A stretch of 64,000 nt of DNA from an uncultured bacterium. Its GTDB lineage: Bacteria > Bacillota > Clostridia > Oscillospirales > Oscillospiraceae. Below, piece by piece: positions 17,603 to 26,215 of this stretch. Location of the stretch: contig CAMNQF010000014.1 of the NCBI GenBank assembly GCA_946548895.1, positions 1-64,000 of the forward strand. The letters run 5' to 3'. The stretch's first letter is position 1. Each line of letters starts with the position of its first letter. A model generated the notes under the pieces. That model did no database searches. It was given only the letters and a program-made list of their open reading frames with translations, and was not told where the DNA came from. The translations under genes were made by a program, and so were the position numbers.

Positions 17603-18859
17603 TCAGTCCCGCTGATAAATATCCCGGGTATAGAGCTTTTCCCTGACGTCCGCCAGGCAGCTGTCGTAGCGGTTGGCGATGATCACATCGCACCGCCGTT
17701 TGAATTCCTCCAGATCGTTCACGATCCGGCTTCCGAAAAAGGTGCCGCCGTCCGCCAGCGACGGCTCGTAGACGATCACCGTGGCCCCTTTGGCTTTGAT
17801 CCGTTTCATGACCCCCTGGATGCTGCTCTGCCGGAAGTTATCCGAGTTGGACTTCATGGTCAGCCGGTAGACCCCGATGGTGCAGGGCCGCTCCGCCTCC
17901 TGGGAATACTCCCCGTGGCTTCGGTAGCTGTAGTACCCGGCCTTGGCCAGCACCCGGTCCGCGATGAAATCCTTTCTCGTCCGATTGCTCTCCACGATGG
18001 CCCCAATCAGGTTTTCCGGCACGTCCGAGTAATTGGCCAGCAGCTGCTTGGTATCCTTGGGCAGGCAGTAGCCCCCATAGCCGAAGCTGGGATTGTTGTA
18101 CTGAGTGCCGATCCGCGGGTCCAGGCACACGCCGTCGATGATGGCCCGGGTGTCCAGCCCCTTTATCTCCGCGTAGGTGTCCAGCTCGTTGAAGTAGGAC
18201 ACCCGCAGGGCCAGGTAGGTATTGGCGAACAGCTTTACCGCCTCCGCCTCGGTAAAGCCCATAACCAGCGTGTCAACATTCTCTTTTTCCGCGCCCTCCC
18301 GAAGCAGCGCGGCGAAGCCGTGGGCAGCTTCCAGCAACCGCTCGTCTTCCAAGTCCGTGCCCACAATGATTCGGTTGGGGTACAGGTTGTCATACAGCGC
18401 CCTGGATTCCCGCAGGAACTCCGGGCTGAACAGGATGTTTTTGGACCCGGTTTTCTCCCGGAGCGACCGCGTATACCCCACCGGGACAGTGGATTTAATC
18501 ACAATAATGGCGTCAGGATTGCAGCCCAGCACCTGCCGTACCACAGTTTCCACCGCCGAGGTGTCAAAATAATTGGTCTCCCTGTCGTAATTGGTGGGTA
18601 CCGCCAGTACCACCAGGTCCGCGCCGGAGTACGCCTCCTCCGCGTTCAGCGTGGCGGTCAGGTCCAGCTCTTTTTCAGACAGGAACCGCTCGATCTCGCC
18701 GTCCCGGATGGGGGATTTGCGCTGGTTGATGAGACTGATTTTCTCAGGCACCACGTCAACGAGCCGCACCGGGTGGTGCTGGCTCAACAGCACCCCAATG
18801 GACAGGCCCACGTACCCGGCTCCGGCCACGGCGATCTTAGAAGGCTGAAATTGTCCCAT
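17603..18859 (-). CDS. ugd: UDP-glucose 6-dehydrogenase (nucleotide-sugar dehydrogenase)
   Basis: The 418-residue enzyme oxidises a UDP-hexose twice with NAD to a UDP-uronic acid. The N-terminal NAD motif is [14 protein letters not shown]. The middle has [11 protein letters not shown] and [15 protein letters not shown], and the catalytic Cys lies in [18 protein letters not shown] 18859 is preceded by GGGAGAG at 7 nt. UDP-glucose is the usual substrate of this subfamily, but UDP-HexNAc variants exist and cannot be excluded by eye. It sits between the nucleotidyltransferase/aminotransferase fusion and a GT2, so it likely supplies a uronic acid to the glycan. Confidence 0.88.
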   Translation of the reverse strand: MGQFQPSKIAVAGAGYVGLSIGVLLSQHHPVRLVDVVPEKISLINQRKSPIRDGEIERFLSEKELDLTATLNAEEAYSGADLVVLAVPTNYDRETNYFDTSAVETVVRQVLGCNPDAIIVIKSTVPVGYTRSLREKTGSKNILFSPEFLRESRALYDNLYPNRIIVGTDLEDERLLEAAHGFAALLREGAEKENVDTLVMGFTEAEAVKLFANTYLALRVSYFNELDTYAEIKGLDTRAIIDGVCLDPRIGTQYNNPSFGYGGYCLPKDTKQLLANYSDVPENLIGAIVESNRTRKDFIADRVLAKAGYYSYRSHGEYSQEAERPCTIGVYRLTMKSNSDNFRQSSIQGVMKRIKAKGATVIVYEPSLADGGTFFGSRIVNDLEEFKRRCDVIIANRYDSCLADVREKLYTRDIYQRD

Positions 18860-18880
18860 CTGCTTTCTCTCCCATCCGAT

Positions 18881-20077
18881 TCATAGCTCCAGGGGCGCTC
18901 TCCAGAGGACGCGTTCGTCCTCAATTCCCATTTCGGCCAGCTTTTGCCGGACGCCCTCCGCCGAAGCCCGGTCCGAAACGGCGAGGACAACAAAGTCATA
19001 CTCCGCGTCCCGCAGGCCCTCTACGGGGCCGACCTCCAGCCCCGCCCTTGCGTACTCCGCCCAGCCCTCATCCACCCACAGGGCAATTTGGCAGGCGTTC
19101 CACTTCAAAATCTGCCGCCGGTAGCCGCTCCCCAGCGGGCCCGCGCCGTACAGCGCGATCTTTTTCCCGTCCAGAAGGTTGACGAAAGGGAACACCGGGG
19201 TCTTGAGCTGCAGCTGCGCCTCCGACCGGAACCCCATCCTGGCCGGAGCGCGGGTGATGTCCTCCGCCGTTTTCAGCTGCACCTGGGGCAGGAGATACGC
19301 CCGGCGGGGGTCGCCCTCCAGCATCGCCTCCATCAACCCGTAGAACTCACAGGTGCTCTTTAAATGGCGGCAGTTTTTGTCTGCGGCGTGGGCGATGGAG
19401 CCCTCGCGCACCTGGTAATGGTAGCCGCAGATTTCCGTGATGAGCACCGACCTGCACTTCAGCATCACGCCGTAGATGATGGGGCGGTCGTTGGACACCG
19501 CCAGATCCACCTTGATCTCCTCCACCGTTTCCTTCACCAGCTCCGTTCGGAACAGCTTGTTCCACAGGTAGGCGGCGATCCCAGGCCTGATGTTCACCGA
19601 TCCTCCGGGCAGGGAAATATTAATCAGGTGCCGGAGCAAAAACTCCATATCTTTCGGGGTTTCGTACGCCCCGGGGCGGAACGTGTCATAACAGCGGCGC
19701 GTCCCGCCCTCCGACTCCCGCAACCACTGGGAGACGACCACGTCAAAATTGCCCCGGCACGCCATAAGCCGCTCATACAGGTCCAAATCTATATAGTCGT
19801 CCGGGTCCACGAAGCTCATATACGCCCCGGAGGCCAGCCGGATCCCGTTGCGCCGGGCGGCGGACGCCCCCCGGTTTTCCTGCGTAATCAGCTTGACCCG
19901 GGGATCCTGCCGGGCGTACTTTTCACAGATCTCCCCGGAGCCGTCCGTGGAGCCGTCGTCCACCAGAATAACCTCAAGGTTCTGATAGGTCTGCCCCAGG
20001 ATGCTCTGGATCGAGCGGTCCAGATAGGGCGCCACATTGTAAACCGGGACTACGATACTCAGCAAATCATGGCTCAT
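18881..20077 (-). CDS. Family 2 glycosyltransferase with C-terminal Rossmann-like domain
   Basis: Residues ~5-230 are a GT-A fold family 2 transferase: LSIVVPVYNVAPYLDRSI, VILVDDGSTDGS, and the DxD-like YMSFVDPDDYIDLD. Residues ~295-398 (DGKKIALYGAGPLGSGYR, VDEGWAEYARAG, VVLAVSDRASAEGV) match the Rossmann-like module also seen at 4528-6462, 13823-14938 and 153-818. The ORF-track start is a TTG; ATG 20077 with GGAGG 7 nt upstream is the better start, giving 398 residues. Donor and acceptor sugars are unknown. Confidence 0.82.
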   Translation of the reverse strand: MSHDLLSIVVPVYNVAPYLDRSIQSILGQTYQNLEVILVDDGSTDGSGEICEKYARQDPRVKLITQENRGASAARRNGIRLASGAYMSFVDPDDYIDLDLYERLMACRGNFDVVVSQWLRESEGGTRRCYDTFRPGAYETPKDMEFLLRHLINISLPGGSVNIRPGIAAYLWNKLFRTELVKETVEEIKVDLAVSNDRPIIYGVMLKCRSVLITEICGYHYQVREGSIAHAADKNCRHLKSTCEFYGLMEAMLEGDPRRAYLLPQVQLKTAEDITRAPARMGFRSEAQLQLKTPVFPFVNLLDGKKIALYGAGPLGSGYRRQILKWNACQIALWVDEGWAEYARAGLEVGPVEGLRDAEYDFVVLAVSDRASAEGVRQKLAEMGIEDERVLWRAPLEL

Positions 20078-20096
20078 GGGCAATCCTCCCGGATGT

Positions 20097-20603
20097 TCAG
20101 CTCAAAAAAGCCGCTTCCAGCCGCTCCACGATGGCCTGGGGCGTTTCCAGCCCATCGTTTTCAATGATGAAGTCCGGCGTTTTCGGCTCCTCGCACAGCA
20201 GGTCCACCCCCACCACGTTCTTCGTCCCGGAGCTGTACAGCCCCTTCTGGTCCCGCTTGTACAGCGTCTCCCACTTCACCTTGATGTAGATTTCCACGTA
20301 ATTTTCAATGTGCTCCCGGGCCCATGCCCGCACATCGTCGTACATGGAGATGCTGCACAGCACCACGTCGATATTCTGGTTGGTCAGCAGCTCGGCCAGT
20401 TCAAAGTTGAAATACGCGCCGCTCCGGCGCTCCTCGGTGGTATAGCCGCTGACCACCGTGGACAGCCGCCGCAGCTGGTCCCCGTCCAGCAGCACCACGT
20501 TATTGTTCTTTTCCTTCATCCGCCGGTAAAACAGCGTTCCCAGTGTGGTTTTCCCTGCCCCAGCCAATCCGGTGAAAAAGTATACGGTTCCCTTTTTGCT
20601 CAT
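20097..20603 (-). CDS. Adenylyl-sulfate (APS) kinase-like P-loop kinase
   Basis: The 168-residue protein matches single-domain CysC-type kinases: P-loop FFTGLAGAGKTTLG, VVLLDGDQLRRLS, and the Arg/Asp-rich region CSISMYDDVRAWAREHI, followed by YIKVKWETLYKRD. CysC phosphorylates adenylyl sulfate to PAPS, the sulfuryl donor. ATG 20603 follows a GGGAG site and overlaps the stop of the 66-residue ORF (ATGA); the 34-residue extension in the ORF track lies upstream of that. No sulfate adenylyltransferase is next to it. The neighbouring 674-residue protein shows a PAPS-sulfotransferase-like segment, which supports a sulfation role. A related nucleotide or sugar kinase is the alternative. Confidence 0.7.
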   Translation of the reverse strand: MSKKGTVYFFTGLAGAGKTTLGTLFYRRMKEKNNNVVLLDGDQLRRLSTVVSGYTTEERRSGAYFNFELAELLTNQNIDVVLCSISMYDDVRAWAREHIENYVEIYIKVKWETLYKRDQKGLYSSGTKNVVGVDLLCEEPKTPDFIIENDGLETPQAIVERLEAAFLS

Positions 20604-20800
20604 TCGGTCGTTCTCCCTCTTTGGTATCGTTCCATGGCCTGATCCAGCAGGCCGCGCAGCAGTTCGAACCCTTTCTGCATATCCTGGCGCTGCCCGTCTG
20701 TGCAATCGTCCCCGGCGGAGCGCTCCGCCAGCTCCAGCATCCGCTCCAGCAGGTACTGCGCCTCGTCCAGCGCCTCCAGGCTCACATTGTCCATGTCCAT
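20600..20800 (-). CDS. Small helical protein of unknown function (66 aa)
   Basis: A 66-residue acidic, Leu/Glu-rich protein (SLEALDEAQYLLERMLELAERS), probably all-helical with no membrane segment. Its ATG at 20800 is one base after the TGA of the 674-residue gene, and its own stop overlaps the kinase start as ATGA. Gene-to-gene coupling on both sides supports real translation. It could be a chaperone-like or adaptor protein for its neighbours (FliT/FliS-type flagellar chaperones are similarly small and helical), but no specific similarity is recognised. Confidence 0.6.
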   Translation of the reverse strand: MDMDNVSLEALDEAQYLLERMLELAERSAGDDCTDGQRQDMQKGFELLRGLLDQAMERYQRGRTTE

Positions 20801-20801
20801 C

Positions 20802-22826
20802 TCAGTGGTACAATGGCTGCTCCAGCAGCGCGGGGTCCAGCTCCAGCTTCGGCATCATCCGCAGGGGCTGGCCGTTTTTGTTCACGAACCGCAGGCCTTC
20901 CAGCAGAATTTTGGCGCTGTTCAGGCGGTTTTCGCCGTAACCCTTGATGCGGTCTTCCAGCAGCTGCTTCCGCACACGTTCTTCCAACTCCGCGTCCACA
21001 CGCACTCCGTCCTGAGAGACCTCCGCGTCTTTAAACAGCTTATACTGCGTTTCCCTTATATAATGATCTATCGTGGTAAAACCAGAGATCAACTCTTCCA
21101 CCTTCGCCTCATCCACCGATGCGCCGTCGTAGTATTGAAAGTCATAGCCGTAGTACTCGTAGGCGTCCCGCAGGAAGTACTCAATGAAATACCGCTCATC
21201 ATCGTTGACATACTCGTCGTAGGTACGGTAGACGGGCTCGGCGCCAAAGCCCGGCGCGCAGTTCTCTTCCCACATATAGAGCCGGCGCTCCACGGGCTTT
21301 CCGCCTTTGCTGCCATATGTCATGCTTTCCGTATATGGCAGATCCAAAAACGCGGCCAGCGCCATAAAAGTAGCTCTGCCATTGAGTTTGCCGTCCTCGA
21401 ACCGCACCAGCACGCTGTCCTTATACAGCCGGTCCTCCGGGTCGATCATAAAGCTGCGGTTGAGCACGCGCTCCATCACCGCGTCGCTAACCACCGTTTT
21501 TTCCTCATCTGAATCCGGGGCGTCCTCCTTTAGCGATTCCTCATACATATACTTCACCGTGGCCCCATGGCTGGTGGTAAAGCGGCGCATAGGCGTAAAT
21601 GTTTTGATATACTTGAACTGCCGGAAGATCCGGGACTGATGGATGACATCCGCGCTCTCCGATTCCAATACGGTCCGATTGCCGCTGCCCGCCCGCAGCT
21701 GGTAGACGATGTTGGGAAAGTGGGGCTGGAAAAAGAGGGCCGGAGCAATGCGGGATTCACTGCTCACAGTGGCTTCCACGCCCTCGCTGGCGAGAAACAA
21801 CGCCACCAGGGCATCCTTCTCCGTGCGGTCACGCAGGTAGTACAGCTCCCGCACCCGGCGGTCGTCCAAAAAGTTCGCAGTGTTCACCGCCTGCTGCACG
21901 TTCGCCGCGTTTGCCAACATATTCAGAAAATCCTCCACGGTCTTTTCCGTGTTAGTAAACATGACTGAATCAAAAACAATCAGATTGGGGTGCCCATCGA
22001 ACACCTCATTGAAGAAATCGCCGCCGTTGTGAGTGGACAGCTGGGTATGCCAGATCATTCGGTTTACCTCCCGGATACCGATGGGCTTTACCGGGTACTG
22101 GCTGTAGTCGATGCCGAACCGCTCCTTAAAGTCGATGGGATACTGCCCGATCTCGTCCCCGATCAGGAATACCAGCTTTTTGCTCTCCAGCAGCCTGCGC
22201 AGGTTTAGGCACTGCAAATAGGAGCAGAACACGCCCCAGTCCGTGTAGTGCAGGTAGATGTGGTTTTCCCGGCCGATGTACTCGCTGGGCCGAACGTTGT
22301 CCACCAGATATTCCAGCTCATACTGGGAAAACACGCCGGCGGCCAGAATGGGCTTGTCCAAATCCTTGAAGAAGTTCCGGCTCACCACCTGATTGCCGAA
22401 GTTTATAAACTCCCCGAACCGCTCCTCAGCCCGGAAAAAGGGGACGTAGCCGTTGTGGTCGTCGTAGGGGAAGAACTGAACGGGCAGCTTCTCAAACGGC
22501 ACAAAGTCTTTCCGAAACAGGTAGGGGTATTTGGACAGCAGCTTGCAGTTGCGCTCGTACCGCGACTTGAGCATTTTCACATTCGGCTCATAAAACACCG
22601 CCTCCATCAACGGCAGAATATCCGCCCGGTACAGCCCCTGATTATACAGGCCCACAAAACAGCCGTAGGAGATGCGGTAATCCCCGCCGTTTTGCAGGAT
22701 ATACGCCGCCGCTTCCATCTGCCCGATGGAATCCGCTCCCTGCTGCACGGCCAGCCCATAGGCGGTACAGGCGTCCTTTGCCTGGCCCAGGGCGGCCAGC
22801 TTGCGGGCAATTTCAATGGCTTCCAT
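20802..22826 (-). CDS. Flagellin-linked protein with PAPS-sulfotransferase-like C-terminal segment
   Basis: The 674-residue cytoplasmic protein is not firmly recognised. Near residue ~470-500 it contains LVRFEDGKLNGRATFMALAAFL, which matches the 3'-PAPS-binding pattern of sulfotransferases (hh-R/Y-E-D-x4-P/G-x-A-x3-hx-FL). Earlier segments (NRMIWHTQLSTHNGGDFFNE; FKYIKTFTPMRRFTTSHG) could be the 5'-PSB-like loop and the conserved Arg/Ser region, although the usual GTT loop is missing. ATG 22826 has AGGAGG 9 nt upstream, so the first nine residues of the ORF track are dropped. It is the first gene after flagellin and is followed by an APS-kinase-like gene. Sulfation of the flagellin glycan is inferred, not shown. 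Confidence 0.55.
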   Translation of the reverse strand: MEAIEIARKLAALGQAKDACTAYGLAVQQGADSIGQMEAAAYILQNGGDYRISYGCFVGLYNQGLYRADILPLMEAVFYEPNVKMLKSRYERNCKLLSKYPYLFRKDFVPFEKLPVQFFPYDDHNGYVPFFRAEERFGEFINFGNQVVSRNFFKDLDKPILAAGVFSQYELEYLVDNVRPSEYIGRENHIYLHYTDWGVFCSYLQCLNLRRLLESKKLVFLIGDEIGQYPIDFKERFGIDYSQYPVKPIGIREVNRMIWHTQLSTHNGGDFFNEVFDGHPNLIVFDSVMFTNTEKTVEDFLNMLANAANVQQAVNTANFLDDRRVRELYYLRDRTEKDALVALFLASEGVEATVSSESRIAPALFFQPHFPNIVYQLRAGSGNRTVLESESADVIHQSRIFRQFKYIKTFTPMRRFTTSHGATVKYMYEESLKEDAPDSDEEKTVVSDAVMERVLNRSFMIDPEDRLYKDSVLVRFEDGKLNGRATFMALAAFLDLPYTESMTYGSKGGKPVERRLYMWEENCAPGFGAEPVYRTYDEYVNDDERYFIEYFLRDAYEYYGYDFQYYDGASVDEAKVEELISGFTTIDHYIRETQYKLFKDAEVSQDGVRVDAELEERVRKQLLEDRIKGYGENRLNSAKILLEGLRFVNKNGQPLRMMPKLELDPALLEQPLYH

Positions 22827-22904
22827 GGTCGTGTGCCTCCTTTGATTGGTCATGGCGCTTGGGACAGCCGCGGCGCGGCGGCGGTTCTCCCCAACGCCAC
22901 CTGG

Positions 22905-22938
22905 GCAGCAAAACGGGGGCGGGCATTGCCCGCCCCCG
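22905..22938 (-). terminator. Flagellin terminator
   Basis: A perfect 11-bp G+C-rich stem (CGGGGGCGGGC with GCCCGCCCCCG, loop of 3 nt) is followed on the minus strand by TTTTG. It lies between the flagellin stop (22984) and the start of the next minus-strand gene (22826). It should end the flagellin transcript and so separates it from the 22-kb glycan operon. Confidence 0.85.
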
Positions 22939-22983
22939 GTTTGTTGCTTCTTGCTAATCGCGCTGACGCGTTCCGCGCTGAAC

Positions 22984-24963
22984 TTACTGCAGCAGCTGGA
23001 GCACGCCCTGGGGCACCTGGTTGGCCTGAGCCAGCATGGCCTGGGCGGACTGGATCAGGATGTTGTTCTTGGTGTACTTCATCATCTCGGCGGCCACGTC
23101 GGTGTCGCGGATGGTGGACTCGGCGTCCTGGATGTTCTCAGTCATGACGCTCAGGTTGTTGATGGTGTGGTCCAGACGGTTCTGGGTGGCGCCCAGAGTA
23201 CCGCGGACGTCAGACACCTGGTTGATGGCCTTCTTGATGATATCCACGGCGGCGGCGGCGCTGTCCTGGTCGGCGATGGACATACTATCCAGGCCCAGGG
23301 AGGCCACGTGCATATCGCCGATGGACACGTTCAACTGGTTGAACTTGTCGGCGGTGTCGCCAATCTGGAGGGTCAGGCCCTTCTGGGCTTCCTTAGCCTC
23401 GGTGGTGGTGGTGCTGGTCACTTCCATCTTGAAGTTGGCGGCCAGCTTCTCCAGGCTGTCGAAAGCCAGACCATCGCCGTTGGCGCTGCCGATAGCGGCA
23501 TCCTTGTCATAAACACGGACACGCTGAATAGCCAGGCCGGTGGGGAAGCCCTGGCTGCTGTCGCTGACGCCGATCTGGAACTTCACGTTGCGCTCGTTGC
23601 CGCTGGCGTCCAGATACTTCATGTTGACCTCGGGGCCAATGGTCTTGCTGATCTTGGACAGAGCGGTGTTCAGGTCATCGCCTTCATCCAGGTTCACAAC
23701 AATCTCGCCCTTGTCAGTGGCGCTGCCGTTGGCGTTGGTCTTGACGGTGCTGCTGGTGCCTACGCGGAGAACGATGGAGTGGGTGCCGATGGCGATCTTA
23801 GTGCCGTCCTTGATGTCGCTCTCCTTGATCTCGAACACGGTGTTGGCTTTCTTCGCGTTGGCGGCAGAGACGCCGGCAGTGATGGTCACGGTACCCACCT
23901 TAATGGAATAATCGCCCTCAACATTGTTGATGCTGCCCGCATCAGGATCCTTCAAGCTGATCTCGAACTTGCCAGTATCCGGGCCCTGGAAGGACACATT
24001 CACATCGAAGTTGGAACGGGCCTGATCGGCGTTCTGAGGTTCATCCTGCTGCATGAACACCAACTTGTTGCCGTCGATCTTCATCTTCCACGCGGTGCCG
24101 TTGAGCATGACCTTGCCGTCGCCGCCACCGATAGTGTTAGTGCCCTTATCAGCATCCGGCGCCTTCTGGTCAATGTAGTTCTCGTGATTCTTCAGGATGG
24201 ACTTCATAATGTCCGCATACCCAATCGTACCAGTAGTCGTATTGAAGGAGAGACCGGAGGCCATGGTCTTCAGCTCCAGATCGCCGACCTTGATAGTGAT
24301 CGTGCCGCTGGCCGTATGAGCAGCGTTATCAATGGCACCGGTAGTCTTAAAGGTCATGGTGGACAGGTCGATAGCAAAGGTAGCGGGAGTGGCCTTGCCG
24401 CCCAGGCCGTCCAGAATGGTGTTGACACCCGCGTTGTCATAGGGCTTGCCGCTCTGCATGACGCTCTTGATGATGCGGTCCATGCCGGTGATGTTCTCGG
24501 TCACGGTCTTGCTGGATGCCTCGACGGCGTCGGTGATGGCCATGGAGCCGTCCAGCAGCTTGATGCCGTTGAAGTTGGCGCTGTCGGCGATACGGTCGAT
24601 CTCGCTCTTCAGCTGGTCAACTTCCTTCTGCAGCTGGGCGCGGTCAGTGGTGTTGTCGTAGGTGCCGTTGGCGGACTGGGTGGCCAGCTCCACCATACGG
24701 TTGAGCATATCATGGACCTCGGTCAGAGCACCCTCGGCGGTCTGCACCAGGCTGATGCCGTCCTTGGCGTTCTTCTGAGCGGTCTCCAGGCCGGTGATCT
24801 GAGCGCGCATCTTCTCAGAAATGGCCAGACCAGCGGCGTCGTCGCCAGCGCGGTTGATCTTGTAGCCGGAGGAGAGCTTCTCCAGACTGGACTTCATGGC
24901 GTTGACGTTGTTAGTGTAGTTGCGGTAGGCATTCATAGCCATAATATTGTGCTGAATACGCAT
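22984..24963 (-). CDS. Flagellin, large variant
   Basis: The 659-residue protein has the conserved flagellin N-terminal D0/D1 region ([46 protein letters not shown]) and C-terminal D1/D0 region ([38 protein letters not shown], ending [10 protein letters not shown]). Between residues ~190 and ~560 lies a long Thr/Ser/Asp/Gly-rich insert, so the subunit is over twice the size of minimal flagellins (about 270-300 aa). The insert should form the surface-exposed D2/D3 domains where O-linked glycans attach. ATG 24963 follows AAAAGGAG at 8 nt; the ORF-track extension is upstream sequence. The codon-regular, Cys-free sequence (none after the start) is typical of an abundant exported filament protein. 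Confidence 0.96.
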   Translation of the reverse strand: MRIQHNIMAMNAYRNYTNNVNAMKSSLEKLSSGYKINRAGDDAAGLAISEKMRAQITGLETAQKNAKDGISLVQTAEGALTEVHDMLNRMVELATQSANGTYDNTTDRAQLQKEVDQLKSEIDRIADSANFNGIKLLDGSMAITDAVEASSKTVTENITGMDRIIKSVMQSGKPYDNAGVNTILDGLGGKATPATFAIDLSTMTFKTTGAIDNAAHTASGTITIKVGDLELKTMASGLSFNTTTGTIGYADIMKSILKNHENYIDQKAPDADKGTNTIGGGDGKVMLNGTAWKMKIDGNKLVFMQQDEPQNADQARSNFDVNVSFQGPDTGKFEISLKDPDAGSINNVEGDYSIKVGTVTITAGVSAANAKKANTVFEIKESDIKDGTKIAIGTHSIVLRVGTSSTVKTNANGSATDKGEIVVNLDEGDDLNTALSKISKTIGPEVNMKYLDASGNERNVKFQIGVSDSSQGFPTGLAIQRVRVYDKDAAIGSANGDGLAFDSLEKLAANFKMEVTSTTTTEAKEAQKGLTLQIGDTADKFNQLNVSIGDMHVASLGLDSMSIADQDSAAAAVDIIKKAINQVSDVRGTLGATQNRLDHTINNLSVMTENIQDAESTIRDTDVAAEMMKYTKNNILIQSAQAMLAQANQVPQGVLQLLQ

Positions 24964-25190
24964 GATACAAACTCCTTTTATAAATTTTTTTATGTGCCTT
25001 GGCCATCCATTGCCTCTGCACATTGGGGCTTCCGTCCGCCCTGAACGACCTGGCCGGGGCGTCCAGTTTGCACGGCGCTGGGGATATATTTCAACCGGCC
25101 CGGAACCGGGTGAAATCTAATATAGGGATAATATTATGTTTATGCCAGGAACCAATGCCTGCAAAAAAGTTCCCGGCACCGTTCATTTAT
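24964..25190 (-). other. Flagellin 5' leader (about 220 nt)
   Basis: No gene is seen on either strand here. The segment is the untranslated leader between the sigma-D-type promoter and the flagellin ATG, and ends in a strong AAAAGGAG site within an A/T-rich stretch. It contains short pairings such as GGAAC/GTTCC around 25150-25180. A leader of this length is longer than needed for translation, so post-transcriptional control (for example CsrA/FliW-type) is possible but not shown. Confidence 0.45.
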
Positions 25191-25218
25191 TTATTCGGCC
25201 GCGATTTCAAAAAGTTTA
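25191..25218 (-). promoter_or_regulatory. Sigma-D/sigma-28 promoter of flagellin
   Basis: On the minus strand the sequence reads TAAA, 15 nt spacer, then GCCGAATAA. This nearly matches the sigma-28 consensus TAAA-N15-GCCGATAA, with one extra A. It faces the flagellin gene, about 230 nt upstream of its ATG. It indicates late-class flagellar expression by FliA/SigD. Confidence 0.8.
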
Positions 25219-25298
25219 TACCTTTCGCGGAATTTTTTCTCCGCACATTTTTCAGCCGCCCCACAACGCGCAATTCCCCCTGTGCTGTGCCGGCCGTT

Positions 25299-26162
25299 TC
25301 ACTGCGGCCGCCAGTTGGAATTGAAGCGCAGACGTGCCCGCATGAACGATTCGGACGCCTGTTTGGCGTGATTGACCAGCAGGGACAGTTCCTTGTCCAC
25401 AGGGTAAATCCGGCCCGCGGTATACCGTTCTGACATGACATACAATCCGTGCCACCCGTTTTCTCTATAATCCTCTCCGCCGCCGTTGACCATCTCCTGG
25501 AACTTTGGCATCGCTAAAAAGGCGCCGTCCAGCGCGACCGCAACCGACCAAAAGGAGGCGTCCATCGCCTGCCGGGACGGCTCACGGTCCCGTGTTACGC
25601 GGTCTCGAATGCTGGTTTTCGATTGAATGCACCCGAACACGTAGTGGTGTTCCTGCCAGCTGGAGACGGCGTACAGGTCGAAAACGTCCGTGTGGATTCT
25701 CTGGTTGAGCCAAAGCATATCCGTCTCATCGTTGTGCACGCCTCCCGCGTGGATCATCTCGCTCAACTCGCGCTGCAGGAGGAATTGGATCCCGCACTCC
25801 CGCAGCGCCGGGTTGGCCGTCTCGCCAATAAACGCCTCAAACGCGTGGCCGCTGGCCTTTTTCCAGCTCTGGTCGGCAGAAATTACCCGCGCGATGATCT
25901 CCTCGTCGATCGCGTTCAAATCCGCAATGCCCGCCTTCCGCTTTAAATGCGCCACATAGATCGCGCGCCACAGCGCCGCCGCCTCATACCGGGGAGCAAA
26001 TCTTGCCAGGGCCTGCTTAAAGGCCTCCTTCATTGCAAGCTTTTGCGCGTCCCGTTCCGCGGAAACGCACGCCGCCTGTGAAGTCCGCCCCCGCAGAAGC
26101 CGCCTGTACGCGTTCGCGAAGATTTCATTATATTTTCGCTGGCAAAACTCTTGGTATGTCAT
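25299..26162 (-). CDS. Type II restriction endonuclease (PD-(D/E)XK-like)
   Basis: The 287-residue protein lies 53 nt downstream of a cytosine-5 methyltransferase in the same direction. A plausible active-site region is NDETDMLWLNQRI followed by FGCIQSKTSIRDRVTRDRE, where a Lys-Thr/Ser-x-Arg-(D/E)-Arg pattern recurs in several type II restriction enzymes of the PD-(D/E)XK fold. Distant likeness to enzymes such as BsaWI is possible but unverified, so the recognition site is not predicted. ATG 26162 has AGGAGG 8 nt upstream; the 19-residue ORF-track extension is excluded. It acts on unmodified foreign DNA. Confidence 0.78.
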   Translation of the reverse strand: MTYQEFCQRKYNEIFANAYRRLLRGRTSQAACVSAERDAQKLAMKEAFKQALARFAPRYEAAALWRAIYVAHLKRKAGIADLNAIDEEIIARVISADQSWKKASGHAFEAFIGETANPALRECGIQFLLQRELSEMIHAGGVHNDETDMLWLNQRIHTDVFDLYAVSSWQEHHYVFGCIQSKTSIRDRVTRDREPSRQAMDASFWSVAVALDGAFLAMPKFQEMVNGGGEDYRENGWHGLYVMSERYTAGRIYPVDKELSLLVNHAKQASESFMRARLRFNSNWRPQ

Positions 26163-26215
26163 ATTCCAATCCTCCTGTGCTGGCTCCCGGCCCCGAAACG
26201 GCGCGGCGGCGGCTC

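Noticed and set aside
22846-25044. 732-residue plus-strand ORF opposite flagellin
   Set aside because: Shadow of the repetitive flagellin coding region; it reads across the flagellin terminator and start.
25070-25120. Second sigma-D-like site (TAGA then GCCGGTTGA)
   Set aside because: Spacing and both boxes are poor compared with the site at 25191-25218.
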